Below the pieces are notes generated by a model. It was not told the DNA's origin and ran no database searches. It was given only the letters and a program-made list of their open reading frames with translations. Shown one piece after another: positions 1 to 12,000 of a stretch of 64,000 nt of DNA. The position numbers and the translations under genes were made by a program. How positions within the stretch are numbered: the first letter of the stretch is position 1; each line of letters begins with the position of its first letter. Source of the stretch: Psoroptes ovis (Eukaryota; Arthropoda; Arachnida; Sarcoptiformes; Psoroptidae); assembly GCA_002943765.1 (NCBI GenBank), contig PQWQ01000002.1, positions 1,922,001-1,986,000 on the forward strand, in the 5' to 3' direction.

Positions 1-122
1 ATTTCCAGCTAAATTTTGAAAACCCATCAAACTTTGTTGAAAGAAATTCTTAAAAATTCAATGTGTGAATATAATAAATTCATGGATTCAAAGTTTTTAA
101 TTAAAATAATTTGAAAACTTAC
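1..122 (-). other. Intron 2 and possible start of exon 3 at the window edge
   Basis: After the donor at 122 the minus strand is A+T-rich. An acceptor-like TTTCAAAATTTAG ends at position 9, which would make the intron 114 bp. Exon 3 would then begin at position 8 with CTG GAA and run off the window. The acceptor is judged from context only. Confidence 0.35.
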
Positions 123-302
123 TTGATTACCCAGCATAAGTTGAGCTTGTAATTGCTGTTGCAGATTGGTCGATTGTGGTCCACCACCGCCACTCAGTAA
201 GGGAAGTAAAGGACTTAGAAATGAGGCAGCAGCTGCTTGTGATGTATTTTCATGTCCATTCTTCTGATTTAACAAAGATAGCGAATGCGCTAAATTAGGA
301 AT
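123..302 (-). CDS. Exon 2 of the same protein (Ala/Gly/Gln-rich)
   Basis: The exon holds 60 codons and starts directly after the acceptor, reading IPNLAHSLSLLNQKNG. It then has a short Ala run, SFLSPLLPLLSGGGGPQS, and ends NLQQQLQAQLMLGNQ before a consensus donor (CAA, then GTAAGT, at 122-117). Both borders are phase 0 and the frame has no stop. The ending QAQLML followed by a Gly/Asn/Gln stretch resembles the segment of Oct-1/Oct-2 upstream of their glutamine-rich region, which is the best hint for a POU class 2 identity. The match is short and lies in a biased sequence, so it remains a hypothesis. The reading that continues past 123 (to 27) is intronic. Confidence 0.7.
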
Positions 303-379
303 CTATTATATTGAGAAAGAGGAGGAAAAAACTCTCATTATATTCAAATCAATCAAATTTCAATTTGAATGTAACTCAC
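303..379 (-). other. Intron 1 (77 bp, GT-AG)
   Basis: On the minus strand the donor is GTGAGT (379-374). The acceptor is AG at 304-303, preceded by a pyrimidine tract of T and C runs. Both flanking exons are in phase 0, and joining them keeps one open frame without a stop. The short length is usual for small arthropod genomes. Confidence 0.75.
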
Positions 380-1429
380 GTTCTGTGGAAGAAAAAATGG
401 CGATGTATGATTCAATTGATTCGATGTCTGCGGATAAACATTCATCAATTGTGACAATAATTGATCATTTAGCTGTTGCTTTTGTGACTGTTGTTGTGGA
501 CCGGATGTAGCAGCAGCAGCGGCTGCGGCCGCAGCAGCTGCTTGGAATGCTTGATTAGCTAATAATGACTGAATCGCTGGCAAATTATTGACTGCTACTA
601 ATTGAGATGAATTTGAAATGAGAACCTGGGCAAATGCTTGGGCGGCAGCTTGTGCAGCAGCGGCAGCGGCTACAGCCGCCGTTGTTGCCCCTTGACTGTT
701 TTCATTATTATTATTGTTGGTATTCGTATTGGAAAAATCTTTATTCGACATAGACGTCGTTAAAGTATTGACCGTCGGATTCAATGATGATGATGAATAT
801 GTGACCAGATTTAGCAGATCTTCTGGAGTAAAATTACCAGTTCCAGATTTGGATAATGACTGCAATAATCGTAATTGTTGTTGTTGTTGAAGATCAAATT
901 GTTGTCCGAAAATTCCATTCAAAGATGGGGACGATAATAGAGGATTATTCAATGAAGTTGTTGGTGAAGATCGTTTATGATTCTCACTTTTATTATCCGA
1001 ATCACAAGTTGCACGTTGATGTCTAGAATCTTTATCTGAAGACGAAGATGATGACGATAATCTACGTTTTTTCACATTATCGAACATATTTTTCGAATTT
1101 CGTTTATTATCATCATACAGCGATAATGATTCTTGTGTTGATGGAGATTTTCGTTGATTCATTCTTCGATGATCATTTTCATCATCGACTGAATCATCAT
1201 GTAAATGATCATCATATGAATCACCATTAAGATCTTTATTATCATCATCATCATCATCAGTGTTTTGTCTGATTGTTTCATTTGCAGTCATTTTATCATC
1301 GCTCTCAACGATTTTTATTGTTTCATCCGTTTCATCATTTTTAGTGGCAGAATTGGTGCTATTACTACTACTGGTGGTGGTTGACTGATGTTGACCATCC
1401 ATCATCAAATTCATCATCATCAGGGTCAT
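380..1429 (-). CDS. Exon 1 of a nuclear, transcription-factor-like protein (POU class 2-like candidate)
   Basis: The exon holds 350 codons from the ATG at 1429 to a donor (AAC, then GTGAGT) at 380/379, phase 0. An in-frame TAA at 1460-1462 limits any upstream extension. Visible in order: Met-rich start; Ser/Thr/Asn-rich stretch (residues 16-30); acidic tract with six Asp (58-63); basic KKRR patch (120-123) followed by seven Ser; LNNPLL (160-165); FDLQQQQQLRLLQSL (178-192); TPEDLLNLV (201-209); Asn run; two Ala tracts (around 251-264 and 297-307); Gln-rich end. This is typical of an intrinsically disordered regulatory N-terminus. Short matches recall POU class 2 N-termini (Oct-1/2, nubbin/pdm2), but low-complexity similarity is weak evidence and the POU domain would lie beyond the left edge. 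Its base composition is much richer in G+C than the flanks. Coding status is quite sure; the family is not. Confidence 0.75.
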
Positions 1430-4400
1430 ATGGAATGTAGAATTGTTTGGTCTCGTTTTTTACGTTTTAAATAATATTTTTTCAAGATAAGATTTTTTAT
1501 AGTGAATATTGGAAAATTTTTAACCAATTTTTTGAGGTAGTTCTGTTTTTCACTTTATAAGATGGAAATTGTCATTTCGATTCAATGTATCTATCAATAA
1601 AGAAATAGAAAAAAAAAAATAAATATCAAAAAATTCATTATAAATGATTTGAAAAGTGTGAAATGGAAAAAAATATTATCATAATTCAAAAAGATTTTAG
1701 ATTCGGATCATTAAAGTTATCATCATCATTTTTTTTAATATATAAAAATGACTAAAACATAGGAAAGAAAAAAATTCAAATTGGAAATTGAATTGGAAAT
1801 TTCCTGTATTATTACACTCATAGATGGACAACGAATAAAAAAAAAGAAACGAAACATTCAGAATTTGTAAATTGACTGTAACATGAAAAAGTCATTTTTT
1901 TTTCTTTCTTACTCAAAAATTCCATTTTTCATTCATATTTTGACTGATCAATTTTCGGAATGATCGATTAGGTGACAAATTTAGAAAAGTACGAAAAATG
2001 AAAAAAAATTCATGTCACATTAACAGCGACATATGAGGCAATGAGAATTTGTCATCATCATCATCATCATTTGACCCTTCGTATGATGAACATGAATTTG
2101 TTGTTGTCATTGCTGCTGCTGTTGTTGTCGTTTGTTGACGACAAATTCATTTTGTCACATACAGCTTTAATGATAATATAATATCATGTAAATAATGCAA
2201 TAAATAATAAAACATGTTTGACATTTATTTTTTTTTCACAAAAAATGAATCAAAATGAAATGTGAATAATTGTAATAATAATATTAATCGTAAAAATTCA
2301 CCTTAAACTTGAGTAAAATAGAGAGAAAATAAATCATGGAATGATGAAAAAGAGAGTCTAAAATCATATTAAATCAAATATATCTGAATATGACAATCGA
2401 GTTTTGATGGATATGATTTATGTACATGTGAATGGCATAGAACAACAATGATAATATTACAAAAATTGAAAATGGTGGAAATTCATTCATTTTTATTAGA
2501 TGAAATTAAAATGAAAATCATCAATTGATTGAATATTATCACTCTCAAATCATTGACAGCAATAATTTCGATTAGAATTTTCCAATTTTCAAATAAAAAT
2601 TTATGAAATTAATAAAATTTTACGATCAAAAAATCGAAATACCAATCTATTAATGAATTCATATCTTGAAGTCGTGAATATTGGTAAAAAATGGAAAAAT
2701 ATTTAATTATAAAATTATCAATCAGAGCATATCGAGTTGCTGCATGAATTTCGCAAAAAAAAGAAGAAGAAAAGAGAATCGATCAAAAATCTTAATTATC
2801 AAATTAATCGTAGGAAAAAATTATTAATCAAAAATCGAGAAAAATCAATGAACTTTAATATTTTTTATATTCATAATTGAATGTTTTAAAAATATTTTGA
2901 ATCATAAAATTTCTTAAAAATTGAATTGCAAATTATCGATTGAAATCATTCAACGAAATAAAGAGATGCAAGCAAACCTACATACAAAGCATAGGATGAT
3001 TTGAATTTATTACATTTAAATTTAAAATCACTGCAAATATAGTATTTTCATTCATTTCGTTTAATTTCGTCGTTCATTTCACTAACTTCACAATGATTCA
3101 CTCATACATTTAGCTATCTTTGATTATATATTAACATATTGTAATATGTAAAATATTTAAATCAATTCGTTTCGCAATGTTTTTTTTTAATAATAACATC
3201 CTTGTGTGTTGTTCAACCCATTGATAACCCTCTGGTGTTTTTTTGCATTTTTCATCCTTTTTTTCATTTCAATATTATCATTCAATTTTTTTTGCATCAG
3301 GAGGCTTTTCTCTTCTCTGCATTCATTTTTCAATGAGTGAATGAAAGACTTATTTAAAATACGTATTTCAATAATATCAAAATACCATCCTTCGTCTAAA
3401 AGATTTATAAATTTATTATTATTATTATTATTCATTGTCATGTAAACATTATTATTGCAAAATTTCTCAATCTTTTCACACTGTTTTTTTCCATTTTATT
3501 TTACCATATCCCTTCCCATTTCCATGAATATTACATGATGATGTATTCAAAGAATGATATTGTGTTGATGATATAAAAGAAGAGACATGACAAAGGTTAA
3601 ACACTAAAAAAAATTGGTTACATAATCACTCATATACACAATTTATATTATTATTTTTCTGGTGGGTTGTTTTACCACTTTTTTTCTCCTTCTTCTTCAT
3701 TTTTTTCTCCTCGCAATATTATTCGTTGATGTTTTGCTTAATGTGAATTTAATATATCAAAGCTAACCGATGTATCAGTGAATATTTAAATGAGGATAGA
3801 ATCGAATGATGATGATGATGATGATGATGTAGTTGACGACATTCGTTGTTGTTGACTGCCATTGAATATATTATAAAAGCATTGAATACATCGGTCAATG
3901 TGCAATGATTATTCAGCAACAACAGTGATAATGGCTTTGATTGTATGGCGGTAAAAAACAAATATTCAAAATAATAAAATTTCAATCAACCAAATTGTAA
4001 TATATTTTTTTCGAAATCAACGATTGTAAAAATACGTGCATTCATAAAAATTTGATTATTATTATCATTGATATTGCTGATGTTCAAGCTAAGTTTCGCT
4101 TGTTTCATTCACCATCACAAAGGTCAATTACATGTAACATTATTCTTTTCAAAGTGCAAAAAAAAAAATGAAAAAATGAATGAAAACCGCAAATACAATA
4201 AAATGGAAAAACATATAAAATCCATGATGATGATGATGGTGAGATAATAAAAGGAAAATGAAAATAATTTCTATTCCATATTCAACAATGGTATAACTGT
4301 GAACAAAGAAAAAAAATCATTATTTGAATATTTTTTGGGGACCGATAATTTTGCTCGATTTATTATTCTTCTTATTTTGTTCTCATATGAATTTCTGGAA

Positions 4401-5942
4401 TTTCAAGTTATATGAGAATTATCATCATCATCATCAACATCATAAACATTAATAAATAAATATACAAACAACAAAACAACAATTGAATCATTTGAATATA
4501 AAAGAAAGAAGAAAAAAATATGAAAATTTTTTTGAATGAAAGATGATAATAAAAAAAATGGAAATGGAAATGGAAATAAGAATATGAGAATGCAAGATCA
4601 AAGGCCATCAATTCAATTCATCAATTTGTCTATTATTCTCTCTATGGAAAAAATATTCTTATGGAAATATTCTCACTATCCTTACTATCTCAAAAATGGA
4701 AAATACTCGTGCCAATATACATAATATTCATTCGATGGAAAGAAGTGACTTATTATTCTTCATTTTTTTATCGTTTTATTCCTTGTTCTTTGTATTTGTG
4801 ATCGAGACTAATGTTCTACAAAAATCAACTTGATGAACTTGGATTTAAATAAAGTCTGAATGATTCTTCACTTCTTTTCAATATATTATTCGATTCGTAG
4901 AATATTATTTCAGCTTTTTTATACTCTCTATCTTTTGAATATTGTTTATGACAAACAACGAATACCGAATATTTTAGCAAAAAAAACCATTCAATTTGCT
5001 ATTCAGCCAATGATAATAATCATAATCATAATAATAATACAATGTGAAAACGAGACACAAAATATTCACGAATAAAAAAAAATGAGTCTCAATGGATCAA
5101 ATTTTGTATTATTATTTATTATTAATATATGCAATGAATTGAAGGAATTTGTTTTATTTTCTTCATTCAAATTTTTATAATTCGCTCTTTTTGTATTTCA
5201 ATATTCCGATATTCAAAGAATTTTATTTTATTTTCTATACGATAAACGAATAATAAGAATAATATTTTGAATATTTGGAGTCAAAAATATGAAAATCCTC
5301 AATCGTATTTTATTATTATTGTTTGGCTTGCTGCTATAGCTATTATTATTATAAGTCGTATTCAAATTTATTCAAATGGACTAAAAGAAATGAGGAAAAA
5401 AATTGAAATTGAAAATATTTTTCTGTTCGAAACGAATAACATCATTATCACATATTTTGTTTTGGATCAGAAAAAATTGAGCGAACAAACGAACAAATAT
5501 CTGGAAAATCAAGAATAAAAAATATAAAATCGCGTACATTCGATGTTTTTCAGTATTTTCCCTCCAAATTCTCGTATAATAATACTGAATTTCGAAGAAT
5601 ATTTCAACACCGAATAGAATGAGGAAATTGGGGAAAATTCGCTCAAAAATTGAATGCAAAATTCCTCCAAAAATTCAAAATTCACATGTCAATAATGATA
5701 TTCGATAAAACACAAAAAATAGAATAAAATAAATTTTTTTTTTCAAATCAAATTCTCAAATTTTTCGTGAAAAAAAAATTGGATAGACAATCATAATAAT
5801 AATGATAACAATATAAAAATATGAATAATTTGCATTCAAAAATGAATGAATTCATTTCCATAAGAGAAAATTTTCAATTTTCCAAAACAGAATTCACCAG
5901 AGAGAGACAATGACGGAGAGGGGGATGGAGAGAATATGAATA
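1430..5942. other. Gene-free A+T-rich stretch upstream of the left-edge gene
   Basis: I see no convincing exon. Open frames here are short and made of Ile/Phe/Asn/Lys codons, as expected from composition. Recognisable content: ATC triplets at 2052-2070, a small hairpin with 7-bp arms at 2125-2144, ATT triplets at 3412-3433 and ATG triplets at 3807-3829. The stretch adjoining 1430 should contain the 5' UTR and promoter of the left-edge gene or a long upstream intron. I could not identify a TATA box or start site with confidence in this composition. Confidence 0.4.
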
Positions 5943-6030
5943 CAGAATTCTATGAATTCTGAGCGTCTTTGAGGTCCCAAACTGCAGCAGCAGCAGCAGC
6001 AGCACCAACAGGAACCGGAATCTTTGAGGT
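5943..6030. repeat. Composite GC-richer block: palindrome, 10-bp direct repeats and (GCA)n
   Basis: A perfect inverted repeat CAGAATTC-TAT-GAATTCTG lies at 5943-5961. Direct repeats TCTTTGAGGT at 5966-5975 and 6021-6030 bracket a (GCA)n tract (5983-6004) with clearly higher G+C than the surroundings. The plus strand could read a short Gln run here, but no start, donor or acceptor supports an exon. Confidence 0.5.
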
Positions 6031-9000
6031 TTGAAATTTTTTGTGAAACAAGATTATAAGAAATCATACGAAAAATAATGTCAAAAATGATCATTTGGAT
6101 TCAATTTTAAAATATTTGATTTTTTCCAATGTAAAAATTTACATTTAACCATCATATTTCACACTAATATTATTACAATTTCAAATGTCGATTAATAAAC
6201 GTTTTTTTACATGCTATTTTATCATTATTATTATTGATATTATTCTTTTCAAATATAATATTTTAAAAATACATAAATATATTGAAATTTTTGCTTTCAG
6301 CGTGTGTTTTATGTGGAAAAAAATCATTTTTTATTTTCAAATAAAAAATATATTAAAATATTTTTACAATCACCACGAATATAATAATAATAATAATAAT
6401 ATCAATATTATTATTATTCAGAAATGTAAAATTGAAAATTTTTTTTTTCATGGATTGAAAAAAATATGAATGAATTTGGAATAAATGGAAATGGTCATCG
6501 AAGAAATAGCCACCACAACGACCAGTGAAAGCAGCCTGAAACCATCAGCAGCCAATAATTTAAATATTTTTCGATATTTTCATATTTTCATTTATGTTTT
6601 TTCATTATTATGTATGAATGCAAAAATAATATTATGGAAAAAATGGAATATTTATTCTTTTGGCCTTTTTTTTGTCGAATAGAGATGCTTTATGTATTTT
6701 TGCAATGTACGAGATGTATGAGTGAAATATTTTTACATTTTAACATTTTCATTTCTTGCCCCCTCGATTCGTGTTTCAATGTCTTCAACGACAACAACAA
6801 ACCAATGAAATGAAATTCGTCGTTTTTTTCGATGCTTATTTAACATTGAATAATGTTTGCTTGTTTCTCTATCCCCAACATTCATGAAAAAAGAGGAAAA
6901 AATTCAAATGTCCGTATGGTCCAATATTTGAATGGCTTATGGGCAAAAGAAAAATATGAAAATATTGGTGAATGGCAAATGAATGAATTGAAAAAATTGA
7001 AGAATTCCATCGACTGTAGAAATAGGAATACGAAAAGAAAAATAATATTAGAATATGGAACACACATACATACATAAAAATATCATTGCTTCATCATTCT
7101 GCAACATTCTGTAATCACATATGAATCATGAGAATATATGAGAAAAAAATAAGAAATGAAATTTCAAAAATCGAAAAGCAATAATCATATATGAATGATG
7201 ATGATGATGATAAAGTCGTATTTACTCTGCTAAGTCAAAATTTAAGAAAATCAAATGAATGAATTATTTTCTTGAGCAAAATCCATGGCCAAGCCGATCG
7301 TATCATCAGTCTGATACTAATGCTGAAGTATGTATTTGTATCTTTCGAACACCCACTCGGATATTCAAAAGTAAAAATTCTGATTTCATCAACATCATCG
7401 ATGATTTACATCGGTCATTGAATTTGAATAAAAATGGACATTTTCATTCAAAAAATCCAGTATTTGTGTCTATGGATCTGTATTTGCATGGAATGAAATA
7501 AAAAATTCAAAATTCAGATTTTTTTTCAAATATTTTCATTCATTCCAGCTCCGGCATAGCTGATGGGATTTATAAATGCATGTCCTCTCGCAAGCATCCT
7601 CTCTCCGTGGATCTCTGTGTGTTTGCAAGTGTTTGTATCAAATTTGAATAATACAGTCATACATTTGTTTTATTTTTATTTTCAAAATTTTATGCCAATT
7701 TTCATTTTTGTGAAAAATGAAACACATAACATCAAGCAAAAATAACGATAATAATAGAAAATGAATGTAAATATATGGAAATGACCAAAAGAAGAATAAA
7801 TAATAATACAAAATAACGACGAAATAATAATAATAAGAATAATATTAAAATGAAATAAAATAAAATTTTTTTTCGAAATTGAAAATGGAAATCATCATAC
7901 TATTACAAACAGCTAAATAAGAATAAATACATACAACGAATTCAAATACAAATACGAATCGAAATCAATGAATGAATAAATGTAAGAATGATACATAAAA
8001 ATCTTTTTTAATATAATAATCAACAATGGATTTGCTGACTTGTGTAGTTTTTCATTTTATTTTTCTTCTTACGATTCAAATTCATTTCAAAATTCCATTT
8101 CGTATTCAATATTTTCAATATTATTACCATTATTTAATATATATTTGTGATTGAATACGTGTTTTGTCCATTTTTTTCTCTTTTTTTTTAGATTTGCTCG
8201 TTGGTCATACATGGTCACAAATAATAATAATGTATGCTGCCTAAGTGTATTTATATCTATGTGTATGCGTGCGTGTGTGCTTGTGTGATATATGATCAAT
8301 AATGTGTGGTAAATTGTTGTTAAGCAAATATATTTGTTATGTGGACAACAACATGGCCATTATTATGATTATTGTTTGTCACAAGTGGACAAATAATTCA
8401 AAAAAATGAGAAAAAATGAAATAAAATTCAATATAATCATAATTGTCATATGTACTTGTGATTTTGATTTATCAAATAAAGCAAAAAAAGTGAAGTGAAG
8501 AGAAGAGAATAAAAAAAAATTCTTGAAATATTTGAATTTTGAATTTCAATTTCCATTTTTTGCTTCATTTTGCTTCATATAAATTCATTTTATATTCATT
8601 CTTTATTCTCGTATTCCACACATCTATCCATCTATTTGATTCATTCATTCAAAAAAAATAACTTTTTTGCAATTTAAATCCGAAAAATGAAGGAAAAAAC
8701 AATATTCAAACTTGTCAACAGTAATTTTCAAAATAAAACGATTTACAAAGTCCAGAGAGAAAGCAAGAGAGAAAATAAATGATTCAAAGTTCATTCATTT
8801 TTCAGAAAAATCAAATTTGATTCGTATGTATGGTACAAATTTGCCTAAATCAAATTTGTTAACAGAAATTTAAATCAAATTTAGTGAAATTGTGAACATT
8901 TTCATTTAAATATTTTCTCAAATATTTTTCCACCACTAAAATTTCACCAACTTTTACGCGCGCTTATTTTGAATATTGATTTTTTATTTTTTTCTCGTTT

Positions 9001-12000
9001 TTTCCCCTGATTTATTTCTTCATTGGTCATGAAAATATGTATCAATTTTTCCTCACCATACACTTTTCAGGATATATACTTATGCCGAATGACCGGAAAA
9101 CAAATAATAACAGTAATAATCATGAAAATCACAACTTTTTGAACGAAAAAATTGAAAATAATGACTATGCACACGATCGCAACTACTCGAAACATTTCAA
9201 ATTGTATATCGTGTTTGCCATTTGATGTAAAATTGCTTCGAAAAATATTCAATTTTTCTCCAAAAAAAAAAATTCAATTTAAATTTCATTTTTTTTCTAT
9301 GAATATTTTTCTTTAAAAATGTAATTTATTATATGCATATTTGTGAATATTAAAGAGAGAGAGAATATTATTATTTAGTTCACATAATAATAATAGTAAT
9401 GGTAATGATATATGCATGATGACAGTAATGATCATGTAGTGTGTGTCGTACTATTCAAGTTTAAGTAAGTATTGTGAAAATTGTTAGATTTGTCGCAAGC
9501 AATCATTCATTCATTCATTATTATTATTGCAATCATTTGTATTGAATGGGTATGCATATGCAAGTGCAAGTGTAATAATAATCTGACAATTTTCACTCGA
9601 ATAAGAATTTTGTGCTGGATCGTTAAATTTGATAATAATGATATATATTCGATTGGAATGATCCAGCAACTGATTTACACTTATTTTCATTTTCAAACGC
9701 GTGGTCATCATTAATCGATGATGAATTGAAGAATTTAATGAGAAAGAAAAAAAAGAATAAGAATTCAAATAAATAGATTTCTATTGAAAATTATTATGGA
9801 ACAATTGACAGTTTGTCGTTTGATGGACAAGATTTTAAACAAGAAAAAGACATGAACACGAGTGAGTGAATAAAGCCTAAAGGCTTATTAATGATTCAAT
9901 GGTCGAAATAAAATTCATATATTGAACCGATTATTAATCGTATTGTTTTGACACAAATGAAACAAAGACTTAGCAAAGATGAATTATGTTTTTTTCAACT
10001 ATAGTTTAATTAGCTTATTTCGTGACTCGTGTAGGATGAATATAAAAAATTGACCGAATAAATGAATGAAAGTGGAAAAAAATTGAAACAAACTAGAATG
10101 ATAATAGTAATAATAATGACAATATCGATAGATGATGTTAATGATAATCTGGATTTCAAAAAACAATTTCCTGCATTTGTTGTGCGAACAAGATGCATGT
10201 AGGCATATTTGAAACAATGATAATAATTATCAAGCAAATGAAAACGAAAAAATATGCAAAAAATCAAAAAATGGACATTGTCCACTCTAATGGGCGAATG
10301 GTCATATGATTATCATCATGAGAATCACCTTTAAATTATTGAATGATAAATCAAACAAAAAAAAAAAGGAAAAAAGCATGAAATGACAATCTAGTTTATC
10401 ATTATTTAATTCCGAACATTAATTTGAATATTTATTTACTTTGTAGGAGTTTTCACATTCATTTTTCGATTCATTAAAATTCATATTAAAATATAATTTT
10501 ACGTTTGAAATACATAATGAAATAATGTTCAGAAAATGCTTTGAATTTCAATAATTTTTATTTACTTATCAACTTATTATTATCATATATTGCAACTCTT
10601 ATCACTGTTGTTGACATGATGATAATTTAATGATAATATGTAATTAACTTGGTGAAATTAAGAGTACTTTGAAATTCATGCCGGTATTTTTTTTTCTTTT
10701 TTTCATTTATTTATTTATTTATTCATTGTTCATTGAAGTATAAAATACAATTCATTACATTCATTATTCACAAATATAATTGCGTGTCTTGCCATAATAT
10801 AATTGTAATAATAATCATAATAATTTTAAATGAATGAATAACAGTATGTATATGCATGTGTGTAACAATTGTATTCATATTAATAATAATAGACGTTTGA
10901 AAAAATTGTATCAATAATAATAATCATTATCATCACCTGCTCATTGAAAATTAATAATAATCATAATGATTATGTCAATTATATATTTTCGAAATAACGG
11001 TGAAAAATAAATAATGATAATGATAGAAAGAAAAAAAAACTTGATTAAAGTTCATTATGAAACGTTGACCATTGTCCATTGTTTGCAAAAAAAAGAAAAA
11101 ATGATCATTTTCATCTCGCTCAATCTCCCTTTTGTTTGAATATCTCAATGAAGATATTCATATATTTCAACAGCCAAAAACACACACACACGCACATACA
11201 CGACTATGACCGATAAATAATCTCATACAACATTCATTATTTGATACACGCAATCCATAATGAATGAATGTGATGTGTATACAATATTTATTCGTTTATT
11301 TATTTATTCTGTTTTGTTTTATTTTTTTTTAATATTAATGATTATTGATATTATTATGACCATTATGTCAATGATAATCCGTACACACACACACAAATAC
11401 ATGGACACATGCATTATTTTAACTATTCAACATCATGATTATTTTCACATTTCTATTTATTCTTCGATATTTAAAATATTTACAAACAAAAATCAAGATA
11501 AAAAGTAAAAAGATTTCTTTTGAAATTTATATATTGAATGATTAATTCTTTGCTTTTATCACCAGGTATTTATTATATTATTCACATATCGACAACATCC
11601 CATCATCAGGCAATAAATGAACATGCTAAAAAAGTGAATGGAAAAGACGAAACAAATTCCATAGAAAATGAACAAAATTTTCAAAGAATAAAATGTTTTA
11701 ATGTGTAATATGATGAGAAATATTGATGCTTCAGGCATATTACAATGATAATATTAATATTAACAGTAATAATAATAGCAATGGTAAAATTATTTATTCA
11801 GATTTGTTGGCGTATTTTATTTTGTATTTTTATTATTTATGTATATTTTATGGACTTTTATTTTTTCATTTTTTCACTTCATCATTTGATCAAATATGAC
11901 ACAAAATTCTTACGCTTCTGATCAACAACAAATAGATCATAGAAATGGTCACATAGAATATTGAATTCGATGGGGAAAAAATGAAAATATTTATATTTTC

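Noticed and set aside
27..122. Continuation of the exon 2 frame past 123
   Set aside because: Follows a consensus GTAAGT donor and turns into Ile/Phe/Lys-rich sequence; intronic.
353..379. Continuation of the exon 1 frame for nine codons past 380
   Set aside because: A consensus donor (GTGAGT) sits at 379 and the frame soon stops; this is intron read-through.
6185..6469. 94-codon plus frame rich in Ile/Phe/Asn
   Set aside because: Composition-driven open frame; no start context or domain.
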